A DNA stretch of 13,096 bases from an uncultured Bacteroidales bacterium (GTDB lineage Bacteria; Bacteroidota; Bacteroidia; Bacteroidales; Bacteroidaceae). The stretch spans positions 1 to 13,096 of the forward strand of contig CANBEE010000052.1 in assembly GCA_947367415.1 (NCBI GenBank), given 5' to 3'. Positions 6,264-13,076 of the stretch are shown piece by piece. A program made the position numbers and the translations under genes. Within the stretch, counting starts at the first letter, position 1. Each line of letters starts with the position of its first letter. The notes below the pieces were generated by a model, which saw nothing but the letters and a program-made list of their open reading frames with translations, ran no database searches and was not told the origin of the DNA.

Positions 6264-9200
6264 ATGAAAAACCTATCGAATCGATTTTCCCAAGTAGCCG
6301 CCAAATTGGCTTTGGCTGCAGTGATTCTCCTGGCATTTGCCCAGTGCGATGGCATGGGAGGAGTGAAAGTGGACGGTACGACTGTGGAGGTGACCATGCC
6401 CGACAGCACCTGTCGTGTGCTCGACTTCTATGGCGACGACATCGTCCGTGTGTTCCAAGACCCGCAGGGTGGCGAGATGCGTGACCCCGTGGCTACGCCC
6501 CATGCAGAGATTCTCGTGGAGAACCCGCGCCGAGACGTCACACGCCTCACCGTGAAGGAGCGTGCCGGCAAGACCGTGATGACCACCCCACGCATCAAGG
6601 TGGTGGTAGACAAGACAACGGGCCTGATGAGCGTCACCGACCGCGCCACAAAGCGCGTAGTATTCGAGGAAACCACCCCCGCCACCATTAAGGAGGGCGT
6701 GGCCGCGATGACCGTGAAGGCCGGCGATAAGGAATACTTCTACGGTGGCGGCATGCAGAACGGCCGTTTCTCACACACCGGCAAGGTGATACAGATTGTG
6801 AACTCCAATAACTGGGTCGACGGTGGCGTAACCTCACCCACACCCTTCTACTGGTCTACCGGTGGCTACGGCGTGATGTGGTACACCTTCAAGAAGGGTC
6901 AGTATGACTTCAACTCCGAGGCCGACGGCACCGTGAAGATGCAGCACGATGGCGACTACCTCGACCTCTTCGTGATGGTCGACGAAGGTCCCGTGGCCCT
7001 GCTGGGCGACTTCTACCAACTCACTGGTAATCCCGTGTTGCTGCCCAAGTTTGGCTTCTATGAGGGCCACCTCAACGCCTATAACCGCGACTATTGGATA
7101 GAGACTCCCGAGGGCGGCGTACCCTTCGAGGATGGCAAGCGCTACCGCGAGAGCCAGAAGAACAATGGCGGCATCAGAGAGACCCTCAATGGTGAGAAGG
7201 TTGACGGCACGGTAGCCATGGCAGGCTCTGTAGGTGGAGGCGGCGAGGTGCGCGTGCCCACGAACAGCAGCTACCAGTTCTCGGCCCGCGCCGTAATCGA
7301 CCGCTATGCAGCCTACGACATGCCCCTCGGATGGATTCTCCCCAACGACGGCTACGGTGCCGGCTACGGACAGACAGGCACCCTGGAGGGCAACGTGGAG
7401 AACTTGCGCCAGTTTGGCGAGTATGCTCGCCAGCATGGTGTGGAGCTGGGCTTGTGGACACAGTCGAGCCTCTACCCCAAGGAGGGTGTCGAGGCCCTGT
7501 TGCAGCGCGACATCATCCGTGAGGTGCGCGATGCCGGTGTACGCATCCTCAAGACCGACGTGGCTTGGGTAGGCCCCGGCTACTCGTTTGGCCTCAATGG
7601 CGTGGCCGACGTGGCCAAGGTGATGCCCGAGTATGGCGACAATGCACGTCCCTTCATCATCACCCTTGATGGCTGGGCAGGCACACAGCGCTATGCAGGT
7701 CTGTGGAGTGGCGACCAGACGGGTGGCAACTGGGAGTACATCCGCTTCCATATCCCCACCTACCTCGGCTCGGGACTCTCAGGACAGCCCAACGTATCGT
7801 CCGACATGGACGGTATCTTCGGTGGACGCAACCTGCCCGTCAACGTGCGCGACTATGAGTGGAAGACCTTCTCACCCATGCTGCTCAACATGGACGGCTG
7901 GGGCTCCAACGAGAAGTACCCCCACGCCCTGGGCGAACCTGCCACCAGCATCAACCGCTCATACCTGAAGTGGAAGTCTATCCTCACACCCTATACCTAT
8001 AGCATCGCCCGCGAGGCCGTCTTCGGCCTGCCCATGGTGCGTGCCATGTTCCTCGATACCGAGAACGACTACACCCTGGGCAAGGCTACCCAGTACCAGT
8101 ACATGTTTGGTCCCTGGTACCTCGTGGCACCCATCTATCAGAACACCGCAGCCGATGCCGAGGGCAACGACGTGCGTCACGGCATCTACCTCCCCGAGGG
8201 TCAGTGGGTCGACTACTTCAGCGGCGAGCACTACACGGGCGGACGCATCATCAACAGCTACGACGCTCCCCTATGGAAACAGCCCCTCTTCGTGAAGGCT
8301 GGTGCCATCGTGCCCCTCACCCATCCGCACAACAATGTCAACGAGATAGACCCCACGTTGCGCATCTACGACGTATACCCCTACGGCGAGAGCAGTTTCA
8401 CCGAGTACGACGACGATGGCCGCACACAGGCCTACCTCTTCGGCGAGTACGTGGAGACCAAGGTCAGCAGTAGCGCCAAGCGCGGCAAGGCCACCATCAC
8501 CGTGGCCCCTACCACAGGCTCATTCGAGGGCTTCGTGCCCGAGAAGCGCACCGAGATGCGCATCTACATGAATGCTGCGCCCAAGAAGGTGACGGCACAG
8601 GTCGGTGGCAGCAAGGTAGAGCTCCGCGCCGTGGCTTCGGCCGAGGAGTTTGCCAAGGCCGACGATGCCTTCTACTACGAGCCCATGCCCTCGCTCAACA
8701 GGTTCTCCACCCACGGCACCCCCGAGGCTGCCGTGAGCATCTTCGGTGCACCGCGCCTGATGGTGAAGGTAGCCTCTACCGACGTTACCAAGAACGCCAT
8801 CAAGGTCACCGTAGAGGGCTACCGCTTTGAGGAGGGCGACCCCCTGGCCAGCAAGACCGGCAAGCTCGCGGCTCCCGCCATCACCTTCACCGAAGAGCAC
8901 ATCGAGCCTTATGCGCTCACCCCCTCATGGACACTGCAGCCCGAGGCCGACTACTACGAGATTGAGTTCGAGGGCATGCTCTATTCTACGATCCGCGACA
9001 GCCTGCTCCGCTTCGAGGACCTCAAGGCCGAGACCGACTACACCTTCCGCTTGCGTGCCGTGAATGCCGATGGCACCTCCCAGTGGGCCGAGGCCAAGGT
9101 GCAGACCCTCTCCAACCCGCTCGAGTTTGCCATCCCCGGCATCAAGGCCGAGACCACCTGTGCCAACCAACCCGGACAGGGTGTCAATAAGTTCTTCGAC

Positions 9201-10133
9201 TATGACGAGGCCAGCATCTGGCACACCGACTGGGGTGGCGGCGCCGTGCCCTTCACCATGGAGATAGACCTTGGTGGCATCAACCAGCTCGACAAGCTCC
9301 ACTACCTCCCCCGCGAGGACGGCGGCAACGGTACCCTCCTACAGGGCACCATCTCCTACAGTGCCGACCGCAAGGCATGGACCAACCCCATAGCCTTCAA
9401 CTGGGCCCCCGACGGCACAGTGAAGGTTGTCGACTTCGAGGAGAAGATTCCCGCCCGCTACGTGAAGATCAACGTTACTGCAGCCCGTGGCAACTTCGGT
9501 TCGGGCCGTGAGATGTACATTTTCAAGGTGCCCGGCACCGAGACCATCCTGCAGGGCGACATCAACCACGACGGCCGTGTCGACAAGGACGACTACACCT
9601 CCTACATGAACTACACCGGCCTGCGTGCTGGCGACTCCGACTTCGACGGCTACATCAGTGGCGGCGACATCAACAAGAACGGCCTCATCGACGCCTTCGA
9701 CATCGCCACCGTAGGCGTAGCCATGCAGGGCGGCGTGAACACCTACGGCATGGGCACACTGGGCGGCAAGCTCCAACTCGTGGCTCCCAAGAGCGTGCGC
9801 GAGGGCGAGGAGGTGAAGGTCATCATCCGTGGCGACGGCCTCAGCGAGGTCAACGCATGGAGCGTGGCCATCCCCTACGATGCCACTCAGCTCAGGTATG
9901 TGGAAACCTCTCCCGTGGGCACCCGCGAGATGGACAACCTCACCTACGACCGTCTGCACAAGAATGGTGTGAAGGCCCTCTACCCCACCTTCGTCAACAC
10001 CGGCAACAAGCCCGTGATTAGCGGCACCGGCACCCTCGTGGAGATTACCTTCATCGCCCTCAAGAGCGGCGACCTCGACCTGCAGATGCAGGATGCACTT
10101 CTTGTGGACAAGAAGATGAACACCATAGAGTAA
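6264..10133 (+). CDS. Multimodular exported GH31 glycosidase, probable alpha-N-acetylgalactosaminidase type, with F5/8C, dockerin-like and cohesin-like modules
   Basis: This 1289-residue enzyme has an export signal with a hydrophobic core at 15-26. Cleavage after AFA (24-26) is likely, or lipidation at C28, but the lipobox AFAQC is weak. A mutarotase-like N-terminal domain (~35-250) precedes a GH31 catalytic barrel (~255-600). D432 in LKTDVAWVG is the probable nucleophile and D484 in WSGDQTGGNW the probable acid/base. The -1 site motifs WILPNDGYG (357-365) and SSDMDGIFGG (512-521) differ from classical alpha-glucosidases and resemble, from memory, subfamily 18 alpha-GalNAc-ases (E. faecalis Nag31A, Bacteroides BpGH31). 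A beta-sandwich/DUF5110-like region (~600-865), FN3 (~869-950), F5/8C or CBM32-like (~953-1092), dockerin-like (~1096-1158) and cohesin-like (~1165-1289) domains follow. Family GH31 is near certain. GalNAc specificity is inferred; alpha-glucoside, alpha-galactoside or alpha-xyloside activity is not excluded. The ATG at 6264 has no clear Shine-Dalgarno sequence. Confidence 0.88.
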   Translation: MKNLSNRFSQVAAKLALAAVILLAFAQCDGMGGVKVDGTTVEVTMPDSTCRVLDFYGDDIVRVFQDPQGGEMRDPVATPHAEILVENPRRDVTRLTVKERAGKTVMTTPRIKVVVDKTTGLMSVTDRATKRVVFEETTPATIKEGVAAMTVKAGDKEYFYGGGMQNGRFSHTGKVIQIVNSNNWVDGGVTSPTPFYWSTGGYGVMWYTFKKGQYDFNSEADGTVKMQHDGDYLDLFVMVDEGPVALLGDFYQLTGNPVLLPKFGFYEGHLNAYNRDYWIETPEGGVPFEDGKRYRESQKNNGGIRETLNGEKVDGTVAMAGSVGGGGEVRVPTNSSYQFSARAVIDRYAAYDMPLGWILPNDGYGAGYGQTGTLEGNVENLRQFGEYARQHGVELGLWTQSSLYPKEGVEALLQRDIIREVRDAGVRILKTDVAWVGPGYSFGLNGVADVAKVMPEYGDNARPFIITLDGWAGTQRYAGLWSGDQTGGNWEYIRFHIPTYLGSGLSGQPNVSSDMDGIFGGRNLPVNVRDYEWKTFSPMLLNMDGWGSNEKYPHALGEPATSINRSYLKWKSILTPYTYSIAREAVFGLPMVRAMFLDTENDYTLGKATQYQYMFGPWYLVAPIYQNTAADAEGNDVRHGIYLPEGQWVDYFSGEHYTGGRIINSYDAPLWKQPLFVKAGAIVPLTHPHNNVNEIDPTLRIYDVYPYGESSFTEYDDDGRTQAYLFGEYVETKVSSSAKRGKATITVAPTTGSFEGFVPEKRTEMRIYMNAAPKKVTAQVGGSKVELRAVASAEEFAKADDAFYYEPMPSLNRFSTHGTPEAAVSIFGAPRLMVKVASTDVTKNAIKVTVEGYRFEEGDPLASKTGKLAAPAITFTEEHIEPYALTPSWTLQPEADYYEIEFEGMLYSTIRDSLLRFEDLKAETDYTFRLRAVNADGTSQWAEAKVQTLSNPLEFAIPGIKAETTCANQPGQGVNKFFDYDEASIWHTDWGGGAVPFTMEIDLGGINQLDKLHYLPREDGGNGTLLQGTISYSADRKAWTNPIAFNWAPDGTVKVVDFEEKIPARYVKINVTAARGNFGSGREMYIFKVPGTETILQGDINHDGRVDKDDYTSYMNYTGLRAGDSDFDGYISGGDINKNGLIDAFDIATVGVAMQGGVNTYGMGTLGGKLQLVAPKSVREGEEVKVIIRGDGLSEVNAWSVAIPYDATQLRYVETSPVGTREMDNLTYDRLHKNGVKALYPTFVNTGNKPVISGTGTLVEITFIALKSGDLDLQMQDALLVDKKMNTIE

Positions 10134-10138
10134 CTATC

Positions 10139-10147
10139 GGGGGGGGG
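10139..10147 (+). repeat. Nine-base G homopolymer
   Basis: A run of nine G begins 6 nt after the GH31 stop codon. It lies outside any gene, so length change would not alter a protein. It may be a slippage-prone site or a sequencing weak point. Confidence 0.6.
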
Positions 10148-10166
10148 ACACTTCCCTGACAGACTC

Positions 10167-10207
10167 AAAAAAACATCTCCAGCCCGGGCACTTCGCTCGG
10201 GCTGGAG
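10167..10207 (-). terminator. Intrinsic terminator with U-tract on the minus strand (for upp; may also stop GH31)
   Basis: Arms CTCCAGCCCG (10177-10186) and CGGGCTGGAG (10198-10207) pair perfectly. The stem extends inward through a G-T, a G-C and a C-G pair to a 5-nt loop (ACTTC), giving 13 pairs. A run of seven A at 10167-10173 becomes a seven-U tract after the stem on the minus strand, so the classical form serves leftward transcription from upp. On the plus strand only TGTTATAG follows, but the strong GC stem 43 nt after the GH31 stop may still stop that transcript. Confidence 0.75.
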
Positions 10208-10241
10208 TGTTATAGATACCACTTTCACTAATAGGATTTAT

Positions 10242-10267
10242 GGAGATAAAGGAGTTAAAAGGAGATA
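10242..10267 (+). repeat. GGAGWTA short repeat, three copies
   Basis: GGAGATA (10242-10248), GGAGTTA (10251-10257) and GGAGATA (10261-10267) recur every 9-10 nt, joined by A-rich links. The block sits between the two terminator hairpins of the convergent region. No function is visible. Confidence 0.55.
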
Positions 10268-10268
10268 A

Positions 10269-10292
10269 TAGTTTGCGACAAACTACTTTTTT
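10269..10292 (+). terminator. Small intrinsic terminator on the plus strand
   Basis: TAGTTTG (10269-10275) pairs with CAAACTA (10279-10285) around a 3-nt loop. It is followed by C and six T (10287-10292). This is the classical layout for rightward termination of GH31 read-through, although the AT-rich 7-bp stem is weak. The same stretch also contains a promoter-like TTTG-N18-CACCTTTG, so its role is uncertain. Confidence 0.5.
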
Positions 10293-10349
10293 ACACCTTT
10301 GTTTTATAAATGGACACGTTGGCGGAATTAATTTAATAGAATTCGGTAA

Positions 10350-10973
10350 TTACTTTGTTCCGAAGATGCGGTCACCGGCATCGCCCAATCCAGGGAGGAT
10401 GTAGTTCTTGTCGTTCAAACCCTCGTCGAGTGAAGCGAGGTAGATATCCACATCGGGGTGTTGCTCCTGCACCACCTTCACGCCTTGCGGCGAGGCTACG
10501 AGGCACAGCAGTCTGATTTGTGTGTAGCCGTCGGCCTTGAGACGTGCTATGGCATCGCAGGCGCTGCCTCCCGTGGCCAACATGGGGTCGGTGAGCAATA
10601 CCAGGCGGTCCTTATGCTCGGGCATCTTGTAATAATAGAATACGGGCTGGCAGGTCTCCTCGTCGCGATAGAGGCCGATGTGGCCGATGCGTGCCGAGGG
10701 CATGAGGCGCATGAGTCCCTCTACCATACCGAGTCCCGCACGCAGGATGGGCACTATCACCACCTTCTTGCCCGCTATCTTGGGCGCCTTCATCGGCATT
10801 AGGGGTGTCTCAATGTCTTCGTAGGTCAGGGGAAGATCGCGAGTGATTTCGTAGCCCATGAACATGGCAATCTCTTCGAGCAAGCCACGGAATTTCATGG
10901 TGGATGTGTTCTTGTCGCGCATGATGCTCAACTTGTGCAGCACCAATGGATGGTCAATGATATGTAAAGCCAT
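10350..10973 (-). CDS. upp: Uracil phosphoribosyltransferase
   Basis: This 207-residue cytoplasmic enzyme makes UMP from uracil and PRPP in pyrimidine salvage. The PRPP-binding signature is clear in LLTDPMLATGGSA (126-138), preceded by VPILRAGLGM (74-83). The C-terminal uracil-site motif is PGLGDAGDRIFGT. Length equals the family norm of about 208. I start at ATG 10973, which gives the conserved MALHIIDHPLVLHKL opening; the longer frame to 11045 would begin inside the predicted promoter. Transcription is probably monocistronic from the strong Bacteroidetes-type promoter at 11014-11046, with termination in the convergent region. The gene has no evident functional link to the carbohydrate genes beside it. 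Confidence 0.96.
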   Translation of the reverse strand: MALHIIDHPLVLHKLSIMRDKNTSTMKFRGLLEEIAMFMGYEITRDLPLTYEDIETPLMPMKAPKIAGKKVVIVPILRAGLGMVEGLMRLMPSARIGHIGLYRDEETCQPVFYYYKMPEHKDRLVLLTDPMLATGGSACDAIARLKADGYTQIRLLCLVASPQGVKVVQEQHPDVDIYLASLDEGLNDKNYILPGLGDAGDRIFGTK

Positions 10974-11013
10974 AATAACTGATTTATAAAGTTTATTATT
11001 TAAGGTTATGCCA

Positions 11014-11046
11014 CAAAGATAGTAATAAACGAGCGAGAAAAACAAA
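11014..11046 (-). promoter_or_regulatory. Promoter of upp (consensus Bacteroidetes type)
   Basis: On the minus strand, TTTG (11046-11043) is followed after 21 nt by TATCTTTG (11021-11014). Both boxes match the Bacteroidetes -33/-7 consensus exactly and the spacing is right. Transcription would begin about 11008, some 35 nt before the upp ATG. An inverted repeat, CAAAGT-TT-ACTTTG (11043-11056), overlaps the -33 box. Confidence 0.75.
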
Positions 11047-11125
11047 GTTTACTTTGGTTTTTTCATAGCGAGTGCAAGTATCTTCATGGTTTACCATAAA
11101 GATACGAAAAATACCCTACATTCGC

Positions 11126-11156
11126 TTGCATAGTTCGGAAAACTTAGCGAACTTTG
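11126..11156 (+). promoter_or_regulatory. Candidate promoter of the outer-membrane protein/S41 peptidase pair
   Basis: TTG at 11126-11128 and GAACTTTG at 11149-11156 are separated by 20 nt, a near match to TTTG-N20-TAnnTTTG. The start site would be near 11163, 25 nt before the ATG at 11188. Inverted arms AGTTCG (11132-11137) and CGAACT (11148-11153) overlap the -7 box. Confidence 0.45.
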
Positions 11157-11187
11157 TTGCATAAGTGTGATAATACTACTTGAAGGA

Positions 11188-12021
11188 ATGAAGAAGTTTC
11201 TACTATCTCTTATTATAACAGTAAGTGCCCTGCAGGGCATGGACGCTCAACCACTCCGGAGCGACCGGTTTGAGGAGTTTACCCTTTCATTGGGTGGAGG
11301 GTATACGAGTCTGCTCGATACCTACTTGTCGCCCATGCACTATGGCGGCGGACAAGTGTCATTGCAGAGTGAACGCTTCGGTCAACTCACGTGTGAGAAT
11401 GGGCGGTGGTTTGCCCAGTCGCTCTTTACGCTCCATGGCGACTACACCACACCCCGCTCGGGCAGCGGACTCACCATAGGCGGTATGGCCGACTATAGCT
11501 ATACCTATTATTATCGTCCGCTGAATACGGATGGATGGAGCCTCTACGTAGGTCCACAAGGACAGCTACGCATAGGAGGGATCTATAACCTACGCAACTC
11601 AAACAACCCGGCCCAGCTCAAGCTCGGCGTCAACCTGGCTGCTTCGGCCATGGGCAAGTATGCCTTCACGTTGTGGGGCACCCCGATGAGTGTGCGCCTG
11701 CAGGCCGACGTGCCCCTCTTTGGCTTTGCCTTCGCACCCGATTACGGACAGTCGTACTATGAGATATTCTACCTCGGGCACGAGGAGAACTGCGTGCATG
11801 TGACCGCCCTGCACAATAACCTCTCCCTACGCACCGGGCTCAGCTACGACGTACAGTTCCGCTCGTGCACCGTTCGCCTCAGTATGCTCAGCGACCTCTA
11901 CCAATGGAGGCTAGGCAACCAGCAGTACCGCATGTTTACCCACTCCGTGATGCTGGGCTACGTGAGCAACCTCTACCACGTATGGCGCGACGATGAGGCA
12001 AGGCAGTATATACCGTATTGA
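11188..12021 (+). CDS. Exported beta-rich protein, probable outer-membrane barrel (possibly DUF3316)
   Basis: This 277-residue protein begins with a clear signal peptide (MKK, then LLSLIITVSAL, probable cleavage after MDA near residue 19). The rest is rich in alternating aromatic and polar strands (DYSYTYYYRP, GWSLYVGPQGQLRIGG, VNLAASAMGKYAF, HSVMLGYVSNLYHVW), as expected of a small outer-membrane beta-barrel. Length and the YLSPMHYGGGQ segment recall the Bacteroidetes DUF3316 family, but I am unsure. I place the start at ATG 11188, seven codons inside a longer GTG frame, because it directly precedes the signal peptide and has AAGGA just upstream. The S41 peptidase gene follows after 14 nt, so the two are probably co-transcribed and may cooperate in the cell envelope. 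No catalytic motif is visible. Confidence 0.75.
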   Translation: MKKFLLSLIITVSALQGMDAQPLRSDRFEEFTLSLGGGYTSLLDTYLSPMHYGGGQVSLQSERFGQLTCENGRWFAQSLFTLHGDYTTPRSGSGLTIGGMADYSYTYYYRPLNTDGWSLYVGPQGQLRIGGIYNLRNSNNPAQLKLGVNLAASAMGKYAFTLWGTPMSVRLQADVPLFGFAFAPDYGQSYYEIFYLGHEENCVHVTALHNNLSLRTGLSYDVQFRSCTVRLSMLSDLYQWRLGNQQYRMFTHSVMLGYVSNLYHVWRDDEARQYIPY

Positions 12022-12035
12022 TTTTCTATTAGACG

Positions 12036-13076
12036 ATGAAGAATAATTTTCAATTTTCAATTTTCAATTTTCAATTTCTCATAGCGCTTTGCGCCGTGCT
12101 TCTTTCTTCATGCACAAAAGTAGAGACCTATGAAGATACCCCCACCGGCAACTTTGAAGCCCTGTGGAGCATCATAGATACCAAGTACTGCTTCCTCGAC
12201 TACAAGGCCGAGGAGTATGGACTCAACTGGAACACGGTGTATCGCCGCTACAAGCATAAGATTGACGACGGCATGAGCAATGCAGGACTATTCGAGGTGC
12301 TGGGCGAGATGCTCGACGAGCTGCGCGACGGACACGTAAACCTCTATGCCGCGCACGATGTGGCCCGTTACTGGGACTTCCGCGAAGGGTATGCCGCCAA
12401 CTTCAGCGAGGAGGTGCAGAAGCAGTATCTCGGCACCGACTACAAGATAGCCTCAGGCCTGCGCTATACCATCCTGCCCGATAATATTGGCTATATCTAC
12501 GTGCCATCGTTCTCCAACTCCATCGGCGAAGGCAACCTCGACGAGTGCCTCCATGCCCTGGCACTCTGCCGTGGCCTCATCGTGGATGTGCGTAACAATG
12601 GCGGCGGCAACCTCTCCTATGCCGAGACGCTGGCCGCCCGCTTCACCAACGAACGTGTGCTCACAGGCTACATCTGCCATAAGACAGGCCCCGGGCATAC
12701 CGATTTCTCCACGCCCGAACCCGTATACCTTGAGAGTTCCGACCGCATACGTTGGCAGAAACCCGTGTGCGTGCTCACCAACCGCAGCTCGTATAGCGCC
12801 ACCAACGATTTCGTGAAGATCATGCGCACCCTGCCTCTTGTCACCATCGTAGGCGACCGCACCGGCGGAGGCTCGGGCCTGCCCTTCTCATCGGAACTGC
12901 CCAATGGCTGGAGCGTACGCTTCTCGGCCTGCCCCTCCTTTGATGTAGATATGCAGCACACAGAGTTTGGCATCGACCCCGATGTGAAGGTCGATATGAC
13001 AGAAGAGGACTGTACTCGCGGAGTAGATACCATTATAGAAACAGCACGGAAATTATTGGCCGAACAGGCAAAATAA
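12036..13076 (+). CDS. S41-family (C-terminal-processing-like) peptidase lipoprotein
   Basis: This 346-residue protein has a lipoprotein signal: a hydrophobic segment ending in the lipobox LLSSC with C26. An N-terminal helical region (~38-110, GNFEALWSIIDTKYCFLDYK) is followed directly by the S41 core. Core motifs are IGYIYVPSFS (151-160), LIVDVRNNGGGN (181-192), the probable nucleophile S254 in NRSSYSATNDF, GDRTGGGSGLP (273-283) and the late GIDPDVKV (312-319). No PDZ domain is recognisable, which puts it with the short tricorn-core-like envelope peptidases of Bacteroidales rather than classical CtpA. The substrate is unknown. It follows a probable outer-membrane protein by 14 nt. Oddly, most of the signal peptide's hydrophobic start (FQFSIFNFQF) is encoded by four perfect copies of a 7-bp repeat. 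No alternative in-frame ATG lies between 12036 and the lipobox. Confidence 0.88.
   Translation: MKNNFQFSIFNFQFLIALCAVLLSSCTKVETYEDTPTGNFEALWSIIDTKYCFLDYKAEEYGLNWNTVYRRYKHKIDDGMSNAGLFEVLGEMLDELRDGHVNLYAAHDVARYWDFREGYAANFSEEVQKQYLGTDYKIASGLRYTILPDNIGYIYVPSFSNSIGEGNLDECLHALALCRGLIVDVRNNGGGNLSYAETLAARFTNERVLTGYICHKTGPGHTDFSTPEPVYLESSDRIRWQKPVCVLTNRSSYSATNDFVKIMRTLPLVTIVGDRTGGGSGLPFSSELPNGWSVRFSACPSFDVDMQHTEFGIDPDVKVDMTEEDCTRGVDTIIETARKLLAEQAK
12047..12074 (+). repeat. TTTTCAA x4 heptamer tandem repeat inside a coding start
   Basis: Four perfect head-to-tail TTTTCAA units occupy 28 nt starting 11 nt after the A of the S41 peptidase ATG. They encode residues ~4-13 of the signal peptide, FQFSIFN then FQF. 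Because 7 is not a multiple of 3, loss or gain of one or two units shifts the frame; a change of three keeps it. On the opposite strand the word is TTGAAAA, related to AATTGAA at the end of the first gene in this window. Confidence 0.9.

Noticed and set aside
6834..7751. A 305-codon antisense frame within GH31
   Set aside because: It overlaps the catalytic domain of a confident GH31 enzyme, with no recognisable motif and no promoter or leader of its own.
10311..10337. Eight-codon ATG frame (MDTLAELI) after the plus-strand promoter-like motif
   Set aside because: It is too short to support as a gene, and neither a leader function nor a downstream plus-strand gene exists.
10974..11045. 24-residue extension of Upp
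   Set aside because: It would start inside the consensus promoter and has no homology to the family's N-terminus, which begins at MALHIIDHP.
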